Shown here piece by piece: positions 28,617 to 37,716 of a stretch of DNA of 64,000 nt. Origin of the DNA: Erysipelotrichaceae bacterium (GTDB taxonomy: Bacteria; Bacillota_I; Bacilli_A; Erysipelotrichales; Erysipelotrichaceae); NCBI GenBank assembly GCA_016280635.1, contig JAEEHC010000084.1:1-64000 (forward strand), in the 5' to 3' direction. Position 1 is the first letter of the stretch. Each line of letters begins with the position of its first letter. Position numbers and translations under genes: made by a program. The notes below the pieces were generated by a model. It had not been told where the DNA came from. It searched no databases and worked only from the letters and a program-made list of their open reading frames with translations.

Positions 28617-30263
28617 ATGGATTATAAGAAACTGGCAGATCTGCTTTATCCAAATCTGCAGCATGACTGCCAATATTACGAAGAACTCTATCCGGCCAGA
28701 GACCTGCCCAAGGGAGCTGAGGTCCTGCGCATGGCACCATCACCGACCGGCTTCGTTCATCTGGGCAACCTGTACGGGGCCTTTGCCGATGAGCGAATCG
28801 CCCACCAGAGCGGCGGCGTCTTCTTTCTGCGCATTGAAGACACGGACCTGAAGAGAAAGGTCGAGGGCGCCGTTGAGGCGGTCATCAACTGCTTCAACTA
28901 CTTCGGACTGCACTTTGACGAAGGCGCTCAGCAGCCGGTGGAAGGAAACTACGGCCCTTACTATCAGAGACAGCGCGAAGAGATCTACCAGACCTTCGCC
29001 AAGAAGCTGATCTCGGAAGGCAAGGCCTACCCCTGCTTCTGTTCACAGGAAGAACTCAATGAGATCAGAAGGCAGCAGGAAGAAAACAAGGAAGCTACCG
29101 GTTATTACGGCAAGTGGGCGCACTGCCGCAACCTGACCTACCAGCAGGTGGAAGAACACCTGAAAAACGGCGATCCCTTTGTCATCAGACTGAAGGCGGA
29201 GGGTAATCCGGAAGTCAAGCATCAGTTTCATGATGAGATCAAGGGTGACATCGTCGTCACTGAAAACAATCAGGACATCGTCCTTTTGAAGACCGACGGC
29301 ATTCCAACCTATCACTTTGCCCATGCCGTTGACGATCATCTGATGCATACCACCATCGTCTTAAGAGGCGAAGAGTGGCTAGGTTCGCTGCCCGTTCATC
29401 TCGAACTGTTTGACAAGCTGGGATTCCCGCTGCCCAAGTTCGCTCATACGACCGTCTTAATGAAGATCGATAACGGCGTCAAGAGAAAGCTTTCCAAGCG
29501 CAAGGACCCGGAACTGTCTCTGGATTACTACCGTCAGCTGGGCTATCACCCCTATGCCGTCAAGGTTTATCTGCTGACGCTGCTGAACTGGAACTTTGAA
29601 CAGTGGTATCTGGGTCATCCGGACAGCGATGTCGATGAGTTCAAGTTCTCTCTCGACAAGATGGGCCAGTCCGGCGCCCTGTTTGACCTGGACAAGCTCA
29701 ACAACATTTCCAAGACCTATCTCTCCAAGATGAGCCTGGAGGAAATGAAGGATTATCTGCGCACCTACGTCCGTTCCTACTGCCCGGAAAGGGAAGCCAT
29801 GTATTTCGGCAATGAAGAATACCTGGACAAGATCCTGACTCTGGGCATGGGCATGAATCTGAAGAAGAGAAGGAAGGACTACATCTACGCCAAGCAGATC
29901 CTGGAGTCCATTGATCTCTACTTTGCGGATGGCTATAAGCGGGAAGATGAATTCAAATATGATCCTCAGCTGACCGCCACCATTCTGAAGCAGTTCAGAG
30001 ACAGCTATGATTACAGCGATGACAACGGCACCTGGTTCAACAAGGTCAAGCAGATCGCTGCTGATAACGGCTTTGCGGCGGAGATGAGCGACTACAAGGC
30101 TGCTCCGGAAAACTACCGGGGTTCCGTCAGCGATATTGCCGAAACCGTGCGCATCGCCATTACCGGCCACCGCAATTCTCCCGATCTCTGGAGCATCATG
30201 CAGATCCTGGGTGTTGAGGAGTCAAACCGCCGCATTGATGAAGTGCTTAAGGAGCTTGCTTAA
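28617..30263 (+). CDS. gltX: glutamyl-tRNA synthetase
   Basis: RMAPSPTGFVHLGN (HIGH region), RIEDTD, KRKLSKRKDPE (KMSKS region). Confidence 0.92.
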   Translation: MDYKKLADLLYPNLQHDCQYYEELYPARDLPKGAEVLRMAPSPTGFVHLGNLYGAFADERIAHQSGGVFFLRIEDTDLKRKVEGAVEAVINCFNYFGLHFDEGAQQPVEGNYGPYYQRQREEIYQTFAKKLISEGKAYPCFCSQEELNEIRRQQEENKEATGYYGKWAHCRNLTYQQVEEHLKNGDPFVIRLKAEGNPEVKHQFHDEIKGDIVVTENNQDIVLLKTDGIPTYHFAHAVDDHLMHTTIVLRGEEWLGSLPVHLELFDKLGFPLPKFAHTTVLMKIDNGVKRKLSKRKDPELSLDYYRQLGYHPYAVKVYLLTLLNWNFEQWYLGHPDSDVDEFKFSLDKMGQSGALFDLDKLNNISKTYLSKMSLEEMKDYLRTYVRSYCPEREAMYFGNEEYLDKILTLGMGMNLKKRRKDYIYAKQILESIDLYFADGYKREDEFKYDPQLTATILKQFRDSYDYSDDNGTWFNKVKQIAADNGFAAEMSDYKAAPENYRGSVSDIAETVRIAITGHRNSPDLWSIMQILGVEESNRRIDEVLKELA

Positions 30264-31282
30264 TGCGCTACCCGTCATTTTTGCCTAAGAATGGAACGAT
30301 AGGCGTCGTGGCCCCGAGCTTCGGGGTCAGCGGCTTTCCCTACGAGGACCGCTACTTCAACGCCAAGAAGAAACTGGAAGCCTTAGGTTATACGATCAAG
30401 GAAGCGGAGCACATTTTCGGCATCGAAAAAGCCGCCAGTACGGACGGCAGGACCAGAGCTTCTGAGTTCATGGAGATGTATCTGGACGATGAAGTCGACT
30501 TCATCATTTCCGTCGCCGGCGGCGAACTGATGATGGAGATCCTTCCTTACATCGACTTTGAAAAACTCAGGCAGGCCAAACCCAAGTTCTTCATGGGCCT
30601 TTCCGACAATACCAATCTGACTTTCACCCTGCCGGTGCTTACCGATACGGCGGCTATCTACGGCAACTGCTTCGGTTCCTTCGGCATGGAGAAATGGTAC
30701 CGCTCGCTGAAGGAAAACCTCAAGATCATTACCGGCCAGCAGAGCAGCCAGCTCAGTTTCCCCAAATATGAAAAGGAAGGCTGGCCGAAGGAGAATCTCG
30801 ATCCTTATGCCGGCTTCAACATGAGAAAAAAGGTTGAATACAAGTCCCTGGACGGCAAAGACCACAGGATAACCGGAAGGCTGATCGGCGGCTGTCTGGA
30901 CATATTGGTAATGCTGTGCGGGACCAGATATGGTGATGTTGACTTTTTTCTTGAAAAGTACAAAGATGATGGTTTTATTTGGTTCTTAGAATCCTACGAC
31001 TTAAATATTCTTTCTCAGCAAAGAGCGCTGTGGCAATTAAGAGAAAACGGATGGTTCAAATACTGCAATGGCGTGATATACGGTAGGCCATTTAATTCAG
31101 AGCCACTATTTGATGTGACGTTACATGAAGCGTTATTTGCTGCCCTTAACTCTATTGATGTTCCAGTGATATATGGCTGTGACTTCGGTCACTTACCCCC
31201 GGGCTGGACGCTCATCTCTGGATCGCTGGCCACCTTTGAGAAGGAAGGAAGCAAAGGCCGCATAAGTTTTGAACTGAAATGA
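30263..31282 (+). CDS. S66-family peptidase (LD-carboxypeptidase / MccF-like)
   Basis: GVVAPSFG start, GLSDNTNLTF catalytic Ser region, WFLES (Glu), DFGHLPPGWTLISGS (His). ATG overlaps the gltX stop. Confidence 0.87.
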   Translation: MRYPSFLPKNGTIGVVAPSFGVSGFPYEDRYFNAKKKLEALGYTIKEAEHIFGIEKAASTDGRTRASEFMEMYLDDEVDFIISVAGGELMMEILPYIDFEKLRQAKPKFFMGLSDNTNLTFTLPVLTDTAAIYGNCFGSFGMEKWYRSLKENLKIITGQQSSQLSFPKYEKEGWPKENLDPYAGFNMRKKVEYKSLDGKDHRITGRLIGGCLDILVMLCGTRYGDVDFFLEKYKDDGFIWFLESYDLNILSQQRALWQLRENGWFKYCNGVIYGRPFNSEPLFDVTLHEALFAALNSIDVPVIYGCDFGHLPPGWTLISGSLATFEKEGSKGRISFELK

Positions 31283-31911
31283 TCAGAAATGTGATATTTG
31301 ACCTGGACGGTACCCTGCTGGATACCGAATACCGGGCCATTGAGATAAAGAAGATGATCCTAGCTCGCCATGGCTTAGATCCCAATGACCAATTGATGAC
31401 CAGGCTGACGGCCCGCAAGCTGAAGGATGCCCTGCCTGAACTGCTGGAGGACAAGCAGCTGGTCAGGGAGATTCTGGATGACTATTATCAGTTTGCCTAT
31501 GATGGCATTGATTATGGCAAACTGAAGTTGCCCGGCAGTGATGAATTGCTACGGCAACTGAAAAAATCTGGCTACACTCTGGCTCTGGCAACCATCTCCG
31601 ACCGCAGCAAGGTCGATCAGGTGCTGCAGCAGTGCCAATGGCAGGATATCTTCAGTTATACCACGACCCTTGATGATGTCAGAAAGGCCAAGCCGGATCC
31701 TGAGACCTACCTGACAGTTCTGGAAAAGCTCGGGCTGCAGGCTGAGCAGACCGTGGTCGTAGAGGATTCGCTGATTGGCATTCAGGCCGGCAACCGGGCC
31801 GGGCTGAAAGTCATCTGCCGCCGGGAGCCCAGACTGAACATGGATCAATCCGGAGCTGACTGGTATGTTGATGATCTCGATGATATTATTCTGTCCATTA
31901 GCAACAAATGA
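31279..31911 (+). CDS. HAD-superfamily hydrolase (phosphoglycolate phosphatase/beta-PGM-like)
   Basis: IFDLDGTLLDTE, KPDPETYL, VVEDSLIGIQAG. Confidence 0.9.
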   Translation: MIRNVIFDLDGTLLDTEYRAIEIKKMILARHGLDPNDQLMTRLTARKLKDALPELLEDKQLVREILDDYYQFAYDGIDYGKLKLPGSDELLRQLKKSGYTLALATISDRSKVDQVLQQCQWQDIFSYTTTLDDVRKAKPDPETYLTVLEKLGLQAEQTVVVEDSLIGIQAGNRAGLKVICRREPRLNMDQSGADWYVDDLDDIILSISNK

Positions 31912-32101
31912 AATAAAGTGATAAAGAAAGAATCCCCAAAGACAGTTGTAAACAACTAAGAATAATTGAAACGCAAATTCCTGTTGCCACCAAACAAGAA
32001 TTTATGAAACAGTAGATATTAGCTTGTTCAAACAATTATGGCCGGCTCATAATTAATAAGTGACATAGAGCACATTCTGATATAAAGTATTTCGCTGAGA
32101 G

Positions 32102-32977
32102 TTATTTCTCTACCTTTCTAATTATTCCTTTATTGTCTAATAGATAAAGATTTGTTGCCCCAACCCCAAGCAAACGCTTTATTTTTTCGTCAATATGGCA
32201 ATTTCGTGAATCAATAAAATCAAACTCATTTTCTTTAATTGTTTGGAATACAGGGTCATTTTTAGCCTTATATGTAATTAATACTTTATCAAATAAATCG
32301 ATTATATCCTTTGAGTAAGTATTATTTTGAAGTGTAGCTAATACAAGCTTTTCAACAGCAATTCCACCAATAGCTATGGATGAATTGGTTGGAAGAGGGT
32401 GAATATGCGCAAGAGAACAAGAAAGGCCATTTATGATAAATCGGATGTGGTAATCGTAAGGCCCTTTTTCACTAATCAGTATTTTATCCGATCCATATAT
32501 ATCTGAAAAAAGAGAAACAAGAATGTTTAGGAGGTCGCTTATCGTTCTGTTTGATAAGAAATTTATGAGACTGAATGAATGTAGGCGAAGTTGTGTAATT
32601 TGAACTCTTTCGGTAGTATCAACATAAGTTTTTTCCCACAGAACATCTATGCCATCAGCCAATAGAGGCATTAATTCTGTTGCATCAGTTATTGGGTCAG
32701 AAACAAAAAGTAAAGAGGCCTTTTCCATTACTGAGCAAGTACGAGGAATGATTATGTTGTTTTTATAACAAAGTAGAGAGGGAACAGATACTTCGATCAT
32801 GTTGTTTTTGCTTAATCCATTTATAACATAGTCGCTTAGTTTCTGCTTAACTAAGTTGCCTAAAGGGGTATATATGATATTACCAACGCTTCTTGATTTT
32901 GTGGCTATACCATAGTAGAGGAAATAATCCAATCTACTTTTAATGACGATGTGTTTTATTGTATCTTTTACTATCAT
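32102..32977 (-). CDS. uncharacterised protein, possible class II aminoacyl-tRNA synthetase-like fold
   Basis: By eye: motif-1-like GNIIYTPLGNLVKQKLSDYVINGLSKNNMIEVSVPSLL, motif-3-like SIAIGGIAVEKLVLATL, C-terminal FDFIDSRNCHIDEKIKRLLGVGATNLYLLDNKG like the class IIa anticodon-binding domain. No convincing motif 2. AT-rich. Confidence 0.5.
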   Translation of the reverse strand: MIVKDTIKHIVIKSRLDYFLYYGIATKSRSVGNIIYTPLGNLVKQKLSDYVINGLSKNNMIEVSVPSLLCYKNNIIIPRTCSVMEKASLLFVSDPITDATELMPLLADGIDVLWEKTYVDTTERVQITQLRLHSFSLINFLSNRTISDLLNILVSLFSDIYGSDKILISEKGPYDYHIRFIINGLSCSLAHIHPLPTNSSIAIGGIAVEKLVLATLQNNTYSKDIIDLFDKVLITYKAKNDPVFQTIKENEFDFIDSRNCHIDEKIKRLLGVGATNLYLLDNKGIIRKVEK

Positions 32978-32985
32978 ATTTCACC

Positions 32986-34617
32986 TTAGATTGAAAAAAA
33001 ATTAGACGAGTTAGATAAAAGCAAATCTATGCTCTCCACTTTGGATGGGGAAACAAGATCTAAGTCGTATAATAGATTTAAATCTTTTTTTCTTGCGTTA
33101 CCAACGAAATCATAAAAATGAACATTACCTTTAAGGGATGACAATACAGCTATATGATTAAACGCTCCTCTACATGAGGAATATACACATATATTTACAC
33201 CAGTATCCCCTAAATACTTAATAATCTCTTCACAACAAGGAAAAGAAAAAATGTTTTCGGTGATAATGTTAATTTTCCTAGAGTTAAGCGGGGTTATTAC
33301 ATTAACAAGGTTATAAACAATGTCATCAATGCAAGTGTTATTGATATTAACCGTAACTATTGATCCGTTTGTCTCAGGATTAGTTTTTGTTCTTTTTCTT
33401 TTATATTTTTTGTTTATTTGGCTTATTTGTTGTGGTGTCTCACTCACTAGTGATAGCCCTTTGTAAAACAATAAATTATGCCAGGATTCATCAACTTTAG
33501 GATCGTGAACTTTTAACTGATCGAAAAAGACAGTTCCAGGTCTTACTAGTAGTGAAGAAACATTGTATCTTATGCCAAGCAAACCAAGATAATCTAAATC
33601 ATTACTCAGGCTTTCAGTCGATTGTCCAGGCAAACCCTGCATCATAAAGGCGGCAGGGAACAACCCATGTTTGTGAATAAGTTTTAGGGAGTTAATATTT
33701 TTTTCACGGTCATTATTCTTGTTTGCACGTCGGAGGACTTCGTTATCCAGGCTTTCAACCCCAAGCCAGATGCCGATAAACCCACTTGCTTTCATTAAAG
33801 CCAACAAATTGTCATCTAATATACCCGCTCTACTCTGTGCAAGTATTTTAATGTTGATAGGGTTCTCTATTAATCTTTTGCATAAAGCTGTACTCCAAGG
33901 CTTATTTAGTCCAAATATACTATCAATGAAAAAAACATACTTTGCGCCTAAAGTGGATTGGAGTTTTAAGTCATTATAGACATCATCAACTTCTCTATAT
34001 CTAACTTTTCTGCCATTAAAGTTATAACAAAAAAAACAATTATATGGGCATCCTCGAGAGCCTTGAATAATAGACCAGTTTCTTATGATGCCATCAGAAT
34101 TATTGTCAATTGGATAGCCAAAATAATTAATATAATTCAACAACTCGTATTTGGGGATGGAACGTGTTTGAAAAAGATCACCACCTGAATGTAGGATTCT
34201 TGATTTATTTGAGCAATCACTGTTTAATAAGGTTGCTACGGCTGTTTCCCATTCCCCAACAACAACATAATCTGCACCAGTGGCATTCAGCATCCTTTCG
34301 GGGTATAAAGAAGAATGAGCACCAACGATAATCAGTTTTCCATGACACGTTTTTTTTAGATGCTTGCAAAACGATATGGCATATAATAGCCTATAGTCAA
34401 TTGGGTAGTTTTGAATAATGTCAAGCTCCGATGTACAAACAACAAGATAATCATAATCATGAAAACAAACAGATTCATTTACTCGCAAGTCATGAAGTTC
34501 AGCTGTAATTGAATCGCTTAATAAAGAGATAGTCCATAGTGAACCAAGAGGAGGTTGTAAAAAATAGCGCCCTCCTAATAATGGCGGGATAATGAAAGCG
34601 GCTTTCTTCTTTTTCAT
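32986..34617 (-). CDS. B12-binding-domain radical SAM protein
   Basis: Radical SAM CPYNCFFC; N-terminal cobalamin-binding-like IPPLLGG...LIIVGAHSSLYPERML...YVVVGEWE; extra C-terminal region of about 125 aa. Confidence 0.88.
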   Translation of the reverse strand: MKKKKAAFIIPPLLGGRYFLQPPLGSLWTISLLSDSITAELHDLRVNESVCFHDYDYLVVCTSELDIIQNYPIDYRLLYAISFCKHLKKTCHGKLIIVGAHSSLYPERMLNATGADYVVVGEWETAVATLLNSDCSNKSRILHSGGDLFQTRSIPKYELLNYINYFGYPIDNNSDGIIRNWSIIQGSRGCPYNCFFCYNFNGRKVRYREVDDVYNDLKLQSTLGAKYVFFIDSIFGLNKPWSTALCKRLIENPINIKILAQSRAGILDDNLLALMKASGFIGIWLGVESLDNEVLRRANKNNDREKNINSLKLIHKHGLFPAAFMMQGLPGQSTESLSNDLDYLGLLGIRYNVSSLLVRPGTVFFDQLKVHDPKVDESWHNLLFYKGLSLVSETPQQISQINKKYKRKRTKTNPETNGSIVTVNINNTCIDDIVYNLVNVITPLNSRKINIITENIFSFPCCEEIIKYLGDTGVNICVYSSCRGAFNHIAVLSSLKGNVHFYDFVGNARKKDLNLLYDLDLVSPSKVESIDLLLSNSSNFFSI

Positions 34618-34619
34618 AT

Positions 34620-35684
34620 TTACTCCAAATCTGTTCTAGTAGCCATATCTTTGTTATCGCCAGTTGCATAGAACTCTGCCCTTTTGAAAGATTTAATTAG
34701 CCACTGCATTTGATCTTCCATAGAGTTGTACTTCTGCTTCTCTGTCCATCTACAAGAACAAAGTCTTCCATCAGATAGACAGAAAATATCGTATAGGCCT
34801 TCATGGCAGGGGAAATATTTACAGCCTCGACATATGGAGTCTTCTTCATTCAAGTCGTAGTGGGATCCTTTTTTGCTGTTTTTCACTGTGACAAAAACAT
34901 CACCAAATTTATATCTGTAGCATGGCGTTCCAAATCCTCTTGAATATTCATGAGTATAAACTGCATCGCACTTTTCTGCGAACTCCTGTTCTAAAGAATT
35001 AACCTCAGTGTAAAACGACTGCCGTTTAGTGCTATAGGGTACTGGCACTGAAACAATGTCCAAAATTTTTAAATCACAATGAAGGGAATCACAGTAGCTA
35101 ATAATATCGTATATTTCATCATTATTATATTTACTAATAACCGTGTTTATTCTCAAAAGATGCCCTGTGTCACTTAGTAACTGTAGGCCAGATTTGATTT
35201 CTTGTAAACAATTCGCGCTTGATACAACTGTAAGAGTTTCTGGTTTTAGTGTGTCTAGACTTACTGCAAACTTGATGTTGTTAGGTAGCGATTTAATGGT
35301 GTCTTCGTGTTTTTTTAAAAGAGAACCGTTGGTGTTAACCAATGTGTAGAGGCAAGAATTGCCAAGATAATGTAAGATTTCACTGATATTTGGATGAAGA
35401 AAAGGTTCTCCACCTGTGATGCGTATTTTATGAATGCCAATGGATGAAGCATAGGAAACATATTTTTCTATTAAGGGCAATTGTATAAAAATGTTGTTTG
35501 ATGCTGTAGCTTCTCCACCACTTCCACAGTATATACAGCGAAAATTGCACGCTTTTGTGATTGGGAATGATAAAAAAGGAGTCCAGTTGTTTCCGTGGTC
35601 TTTATCCACACTACAGTACTCATCCCATTTGTTTTGGAACGAGGTTTTCTTATCATAATCATGCATATCAAAGTACATTTTCAT
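34620..35684 (-). CDS. radical SAM protein (MoaA-like with C-terminal Cys cluster)
   Basis: KACNFRCIYCG; RITGGEPFLHPN; C-terminal CRGCKYFPC...CLSDGRLCSCRW. Confidence 0.88.
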   Translation of the reverse strand: MKMYFDMHDYDKKTSFQNKWDEYCSVDKDHGNNWTPFLSFPITKACNFRCIYCGSGGEATASNNIFIQLPLIEKYVSYASSIGIHKIRITGGEPFLHPNISEILHYLGNSCLYTLVNTNGSLLKKHEDTIKSLPNNIKFAVSLDTLKPETLTVVSSANCLQEIKSGLQLLSDTGHLLRINTVISKYNNDEIYDIISYCDSLHCDLKILDIVSVPVPYSTKRQSFYTEVNSLEQEFAEKCDAVYTHEYSRGFGTPCYRYKFGDVFVTVKNSKKGSHYDLNEEDSICRGCKYFPCHEGLYDIFCLSDGRLCSCRWTEKQKYNSMEDQMQWLIKSFKRAEFYATGDNKDMATRTDLE

Positions 35685-35699
35685 ATTATATCCTCTTTC

Positions 35700-35741
35700 T
35701 TAACTAGTTAAATTATAAAAAGGAAAAACGACAGGTTTCAA
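35700..35741 (-). promoter_or_regulatory. promoter and palindrome upstream of the radical SAM island operon
   Basis: Minus-strand TTGAAA (35736-35741), 18 nt, TATAAT (35712-35717); perfect 12-bp palindrome TTAACTAGTTAA (35700-35711) next to the -10. Confidence 0.65.
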
Positions 35742-35794
35742 TAATTATTTGGCTGTAGAGAATAGAAGAAATACACTCTAGGGTTCTAATTCTA

Positions 35795-36757
35795 TCAGGT
35801 CATTATCTGAACTATCTCAATGGCCCTGAGCAGGGAATCCGGACGGGCAAGGTTCCTGCCGGCGATGTCAAAGGCGGTTCCGTGGTCAACGGAAGTCCGG
35901 ATGACAGGCAGACCGCAGGTGATGTTTACCCCGCCGTCAAAGTCCATCAGCTTCAGGGGAATGTGGCCCTGATCGTGATACATGGCCACCACCAGATCGT
36001 ATTCGCCCTTGGCGCATTTCAAAAAGACAGTATCCGGGGGGATTGGCCCGCAGACATTGAGCCCGGCGGCCTTCATCTGCTTTACGGCGGGAATGATCTC
36101 GTCAATCTCTTCCCGGCCGAATAGGCCGTTTTCCCCGGCGTGGGGGTTAAGTCCGGCAATGGCAATCCGGGGATTCTCATATCCGGCCTTAACCAGAATT
36201 TCCTGAGCCAGTCCGGTCACCTCAATGATCCGTTCCTTCTTTACTCTTCTGATGGCTTCGGCCAGAGAAACGTGAGTAGAAACATGGATCGTCTTCAGTT
36301 TCTGAGCCCACAGCAGCATCGCGCATCTTTCAGCGTGAGTAAGTTCTTTAAGTATTTCGGTATGTCCGGCATAATCGTAACCGGCCAGATGCAGGGCTTC
36401 CTTGTTGAGCGGGCAGGTAACGATGGCGCTGATTCTGTTATCCAGGGCATCATCACAGGCTCTCTGCAGGAAGATGAAGGCGCTTTTGCCGCACAGCGGG
36501 GAAAGCTGGCCGACGGAAAATTCGGCAAGCTTCAAGCCGGTAGGGTCGATGACGTTGAGCTCGCCATCCCGAGCTTCTGCCGGTTCAGCGATCAGGTTCA
36601 AGCTGTAATGATAGCCAAAGCGATCATTATAGACCGAAAGGACATCTGCAGATCCGTAAATGATGACTTCATCCAAATGCTTATCCAGCACTTTTAGAAT
36701 GATCTCCGGACCGATGCCGGCGGCATCGCCCATCGTTATTCCCAGTCTTTTTGCCAT
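35795..36757 (-). CDS. pdxA: 4-hydroxythreonine-4-phosphate dehydrogenase family (PdxA)
   Basis: ITMGDAAGIGPEII, YAGHTEIL, GLNPHAGENGLFG, YHDQGHIPLK, VDHGTAFDIAG. Confidence 0.9.
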   Translation of the reverse strand: MAKRLGITMGDAAGIGPEIILKVLDKHLDEVIIYGSADVLSVYNDRFGYHYSLNLIAEPAEARDGELNVIDPTGLKLAEFSVGQLSPLCGKSAFIFLQRACDDALDNRISAIVTCPLNKEALHLAGYDYAGHTEILKELTHAERCAMLLWAQKLKTIHVSTHVSLAEAIRRVKKERIIEVTGLAQEILVKAGYENPRIAIAGLNPHAGENGLFGREEIDEIIPAVKQMKAAGLNVCGPIPPDTVFLKCAKGEYDLVVAMYHDQGHIPLKLMDFDGGVNITCGLPVIRTSVDHGTAFDIAGRNLARPDSLLRAIEIVQIMT

Positions 36758-37674
36758 GGTGAATTTACCTCCGGTTTCAGATACTCTTTTCTGATCTTAC
36801 ATACATACGGGGAAAAAGGTTCGTCATCGCCGTGCAGCATCGTGCATCTGGCTTCCAGAACCTGTCCCAATAACAGATAGGCTTCTTGAGGTGTGAAGCG
36901 GTAGTCTTCGCACATCCAGTCGATCAGCTCATGGGCAGCTTCACAGAAGGAGTCCTTGATCTTAATGTTATTGGCAATGGTCATGATGTAGTCATCGTTT
37001 TCCAGCCGGATCCATTTATTGCCCTTGCGGCCCCTCAGCAGTTCGACCTGCAGGGTCACCAGAGCCTGACACTCGATGGCGCCGCCGTGAGGGATCTCGC
37101 CGTCGCCCATGATGGCGTGGCAGTCCCCGACATGCAGCAGAGCTCCTTCCACATTGATGGGCAGATAGACGGTCGTACCGGCGGTCACTTCCTGAACATC
37201 CATGTTGCCGCCGTTTTCATAGGCATACTGGGCGCTCTGGCTTCCCTGAGCCGGAGCGGTAGCAATGGTGCCGATCATCGGTTTGATGGGCAGTTTCAGC
37301 TGATCGGACCAGTCAACGTAATCATCATGAATTTCCACGGTCTTGGTTACCACATCCCAGTCATTGGGATAGATCAGCTGGGAGAGCTTGTTGCGCCAGC
37401 CGGCAAAGCCGGTATAGCCCAGTCTGCCCGGTCTGACTTCCAGGATCCTGACTGCCAGGGTATCACCGGGATGAGCCCCTTCAACATTAATGACAGTGCA
37501 GAGATTTGGTCCTCTGGACTTGGAGGGATCCCAGAGATCGGTGATGCTGTTGAGCCAGGAGCCACCGTTGAGCTGGGTTTCGACCTTAAAGGTTTCTCCG
37601 GAGCGAACGCTCAGAGCGGCTTCATTATCCGGGGAAAAGCAGTTATAGACATGATCTCTCTTTGCGGTTTTCAT
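36736..37674 (-). CDS. acetamidase/formamidase family protein
   Basis: GAHPGDTLAVRIL, GDCHAIMGDGEIPHGGAIE; 22-bp overlap with pdxA. Confidence 0.88.
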   Translation of the reverse strand: MKTAKRDHVYNCFSPDNEAALSVRSGETFKVETQLNGGSWLNSITDLWDPSKSRGPNLCTVINVEGAHPGDTLAVRILEVRPGRLGYTGFAGWRNKLSQLIYPNDWDVVTKTVEIHDDYVDWSDQLKLPIKPMIGTIATAPAQGSQSAQYAYENGGNMDVQEVTAGTTVYLPINVEGALLHVGDCHAIMGDGEIPHGGAIECQALVTLQVELLRGRKGNKWIRLENDDYIMTIANNIKIKDSFCEAAHELIDWMCEDYRFTPQEAYLLLGQVLEARCTMLHGDDEPFSPYVCKIRKEYLKPEVNSPWQKDWE

Positions 37675-37716
37675 GTTTTCATTATATTATCTGCCGGCTG
37701 ACCGGCACAAGAAAAA

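Noticed and set aside
31912-35794. Mobile element or genomic-island machinery (integrase, transposase, flanking repeats)
   Set aside because: None found by eye; composition indicates foreign origin but the transfer mechanism is not visible.
35770-35800. Possible tRNA T-loop (GGTTCTAATTC) at the right island edge, considered as an integration site
   Set aside because: Mismatch to GGTTCRA, no cloverleaf or acceptor stem, and it overlaps the pdxA 3' end.
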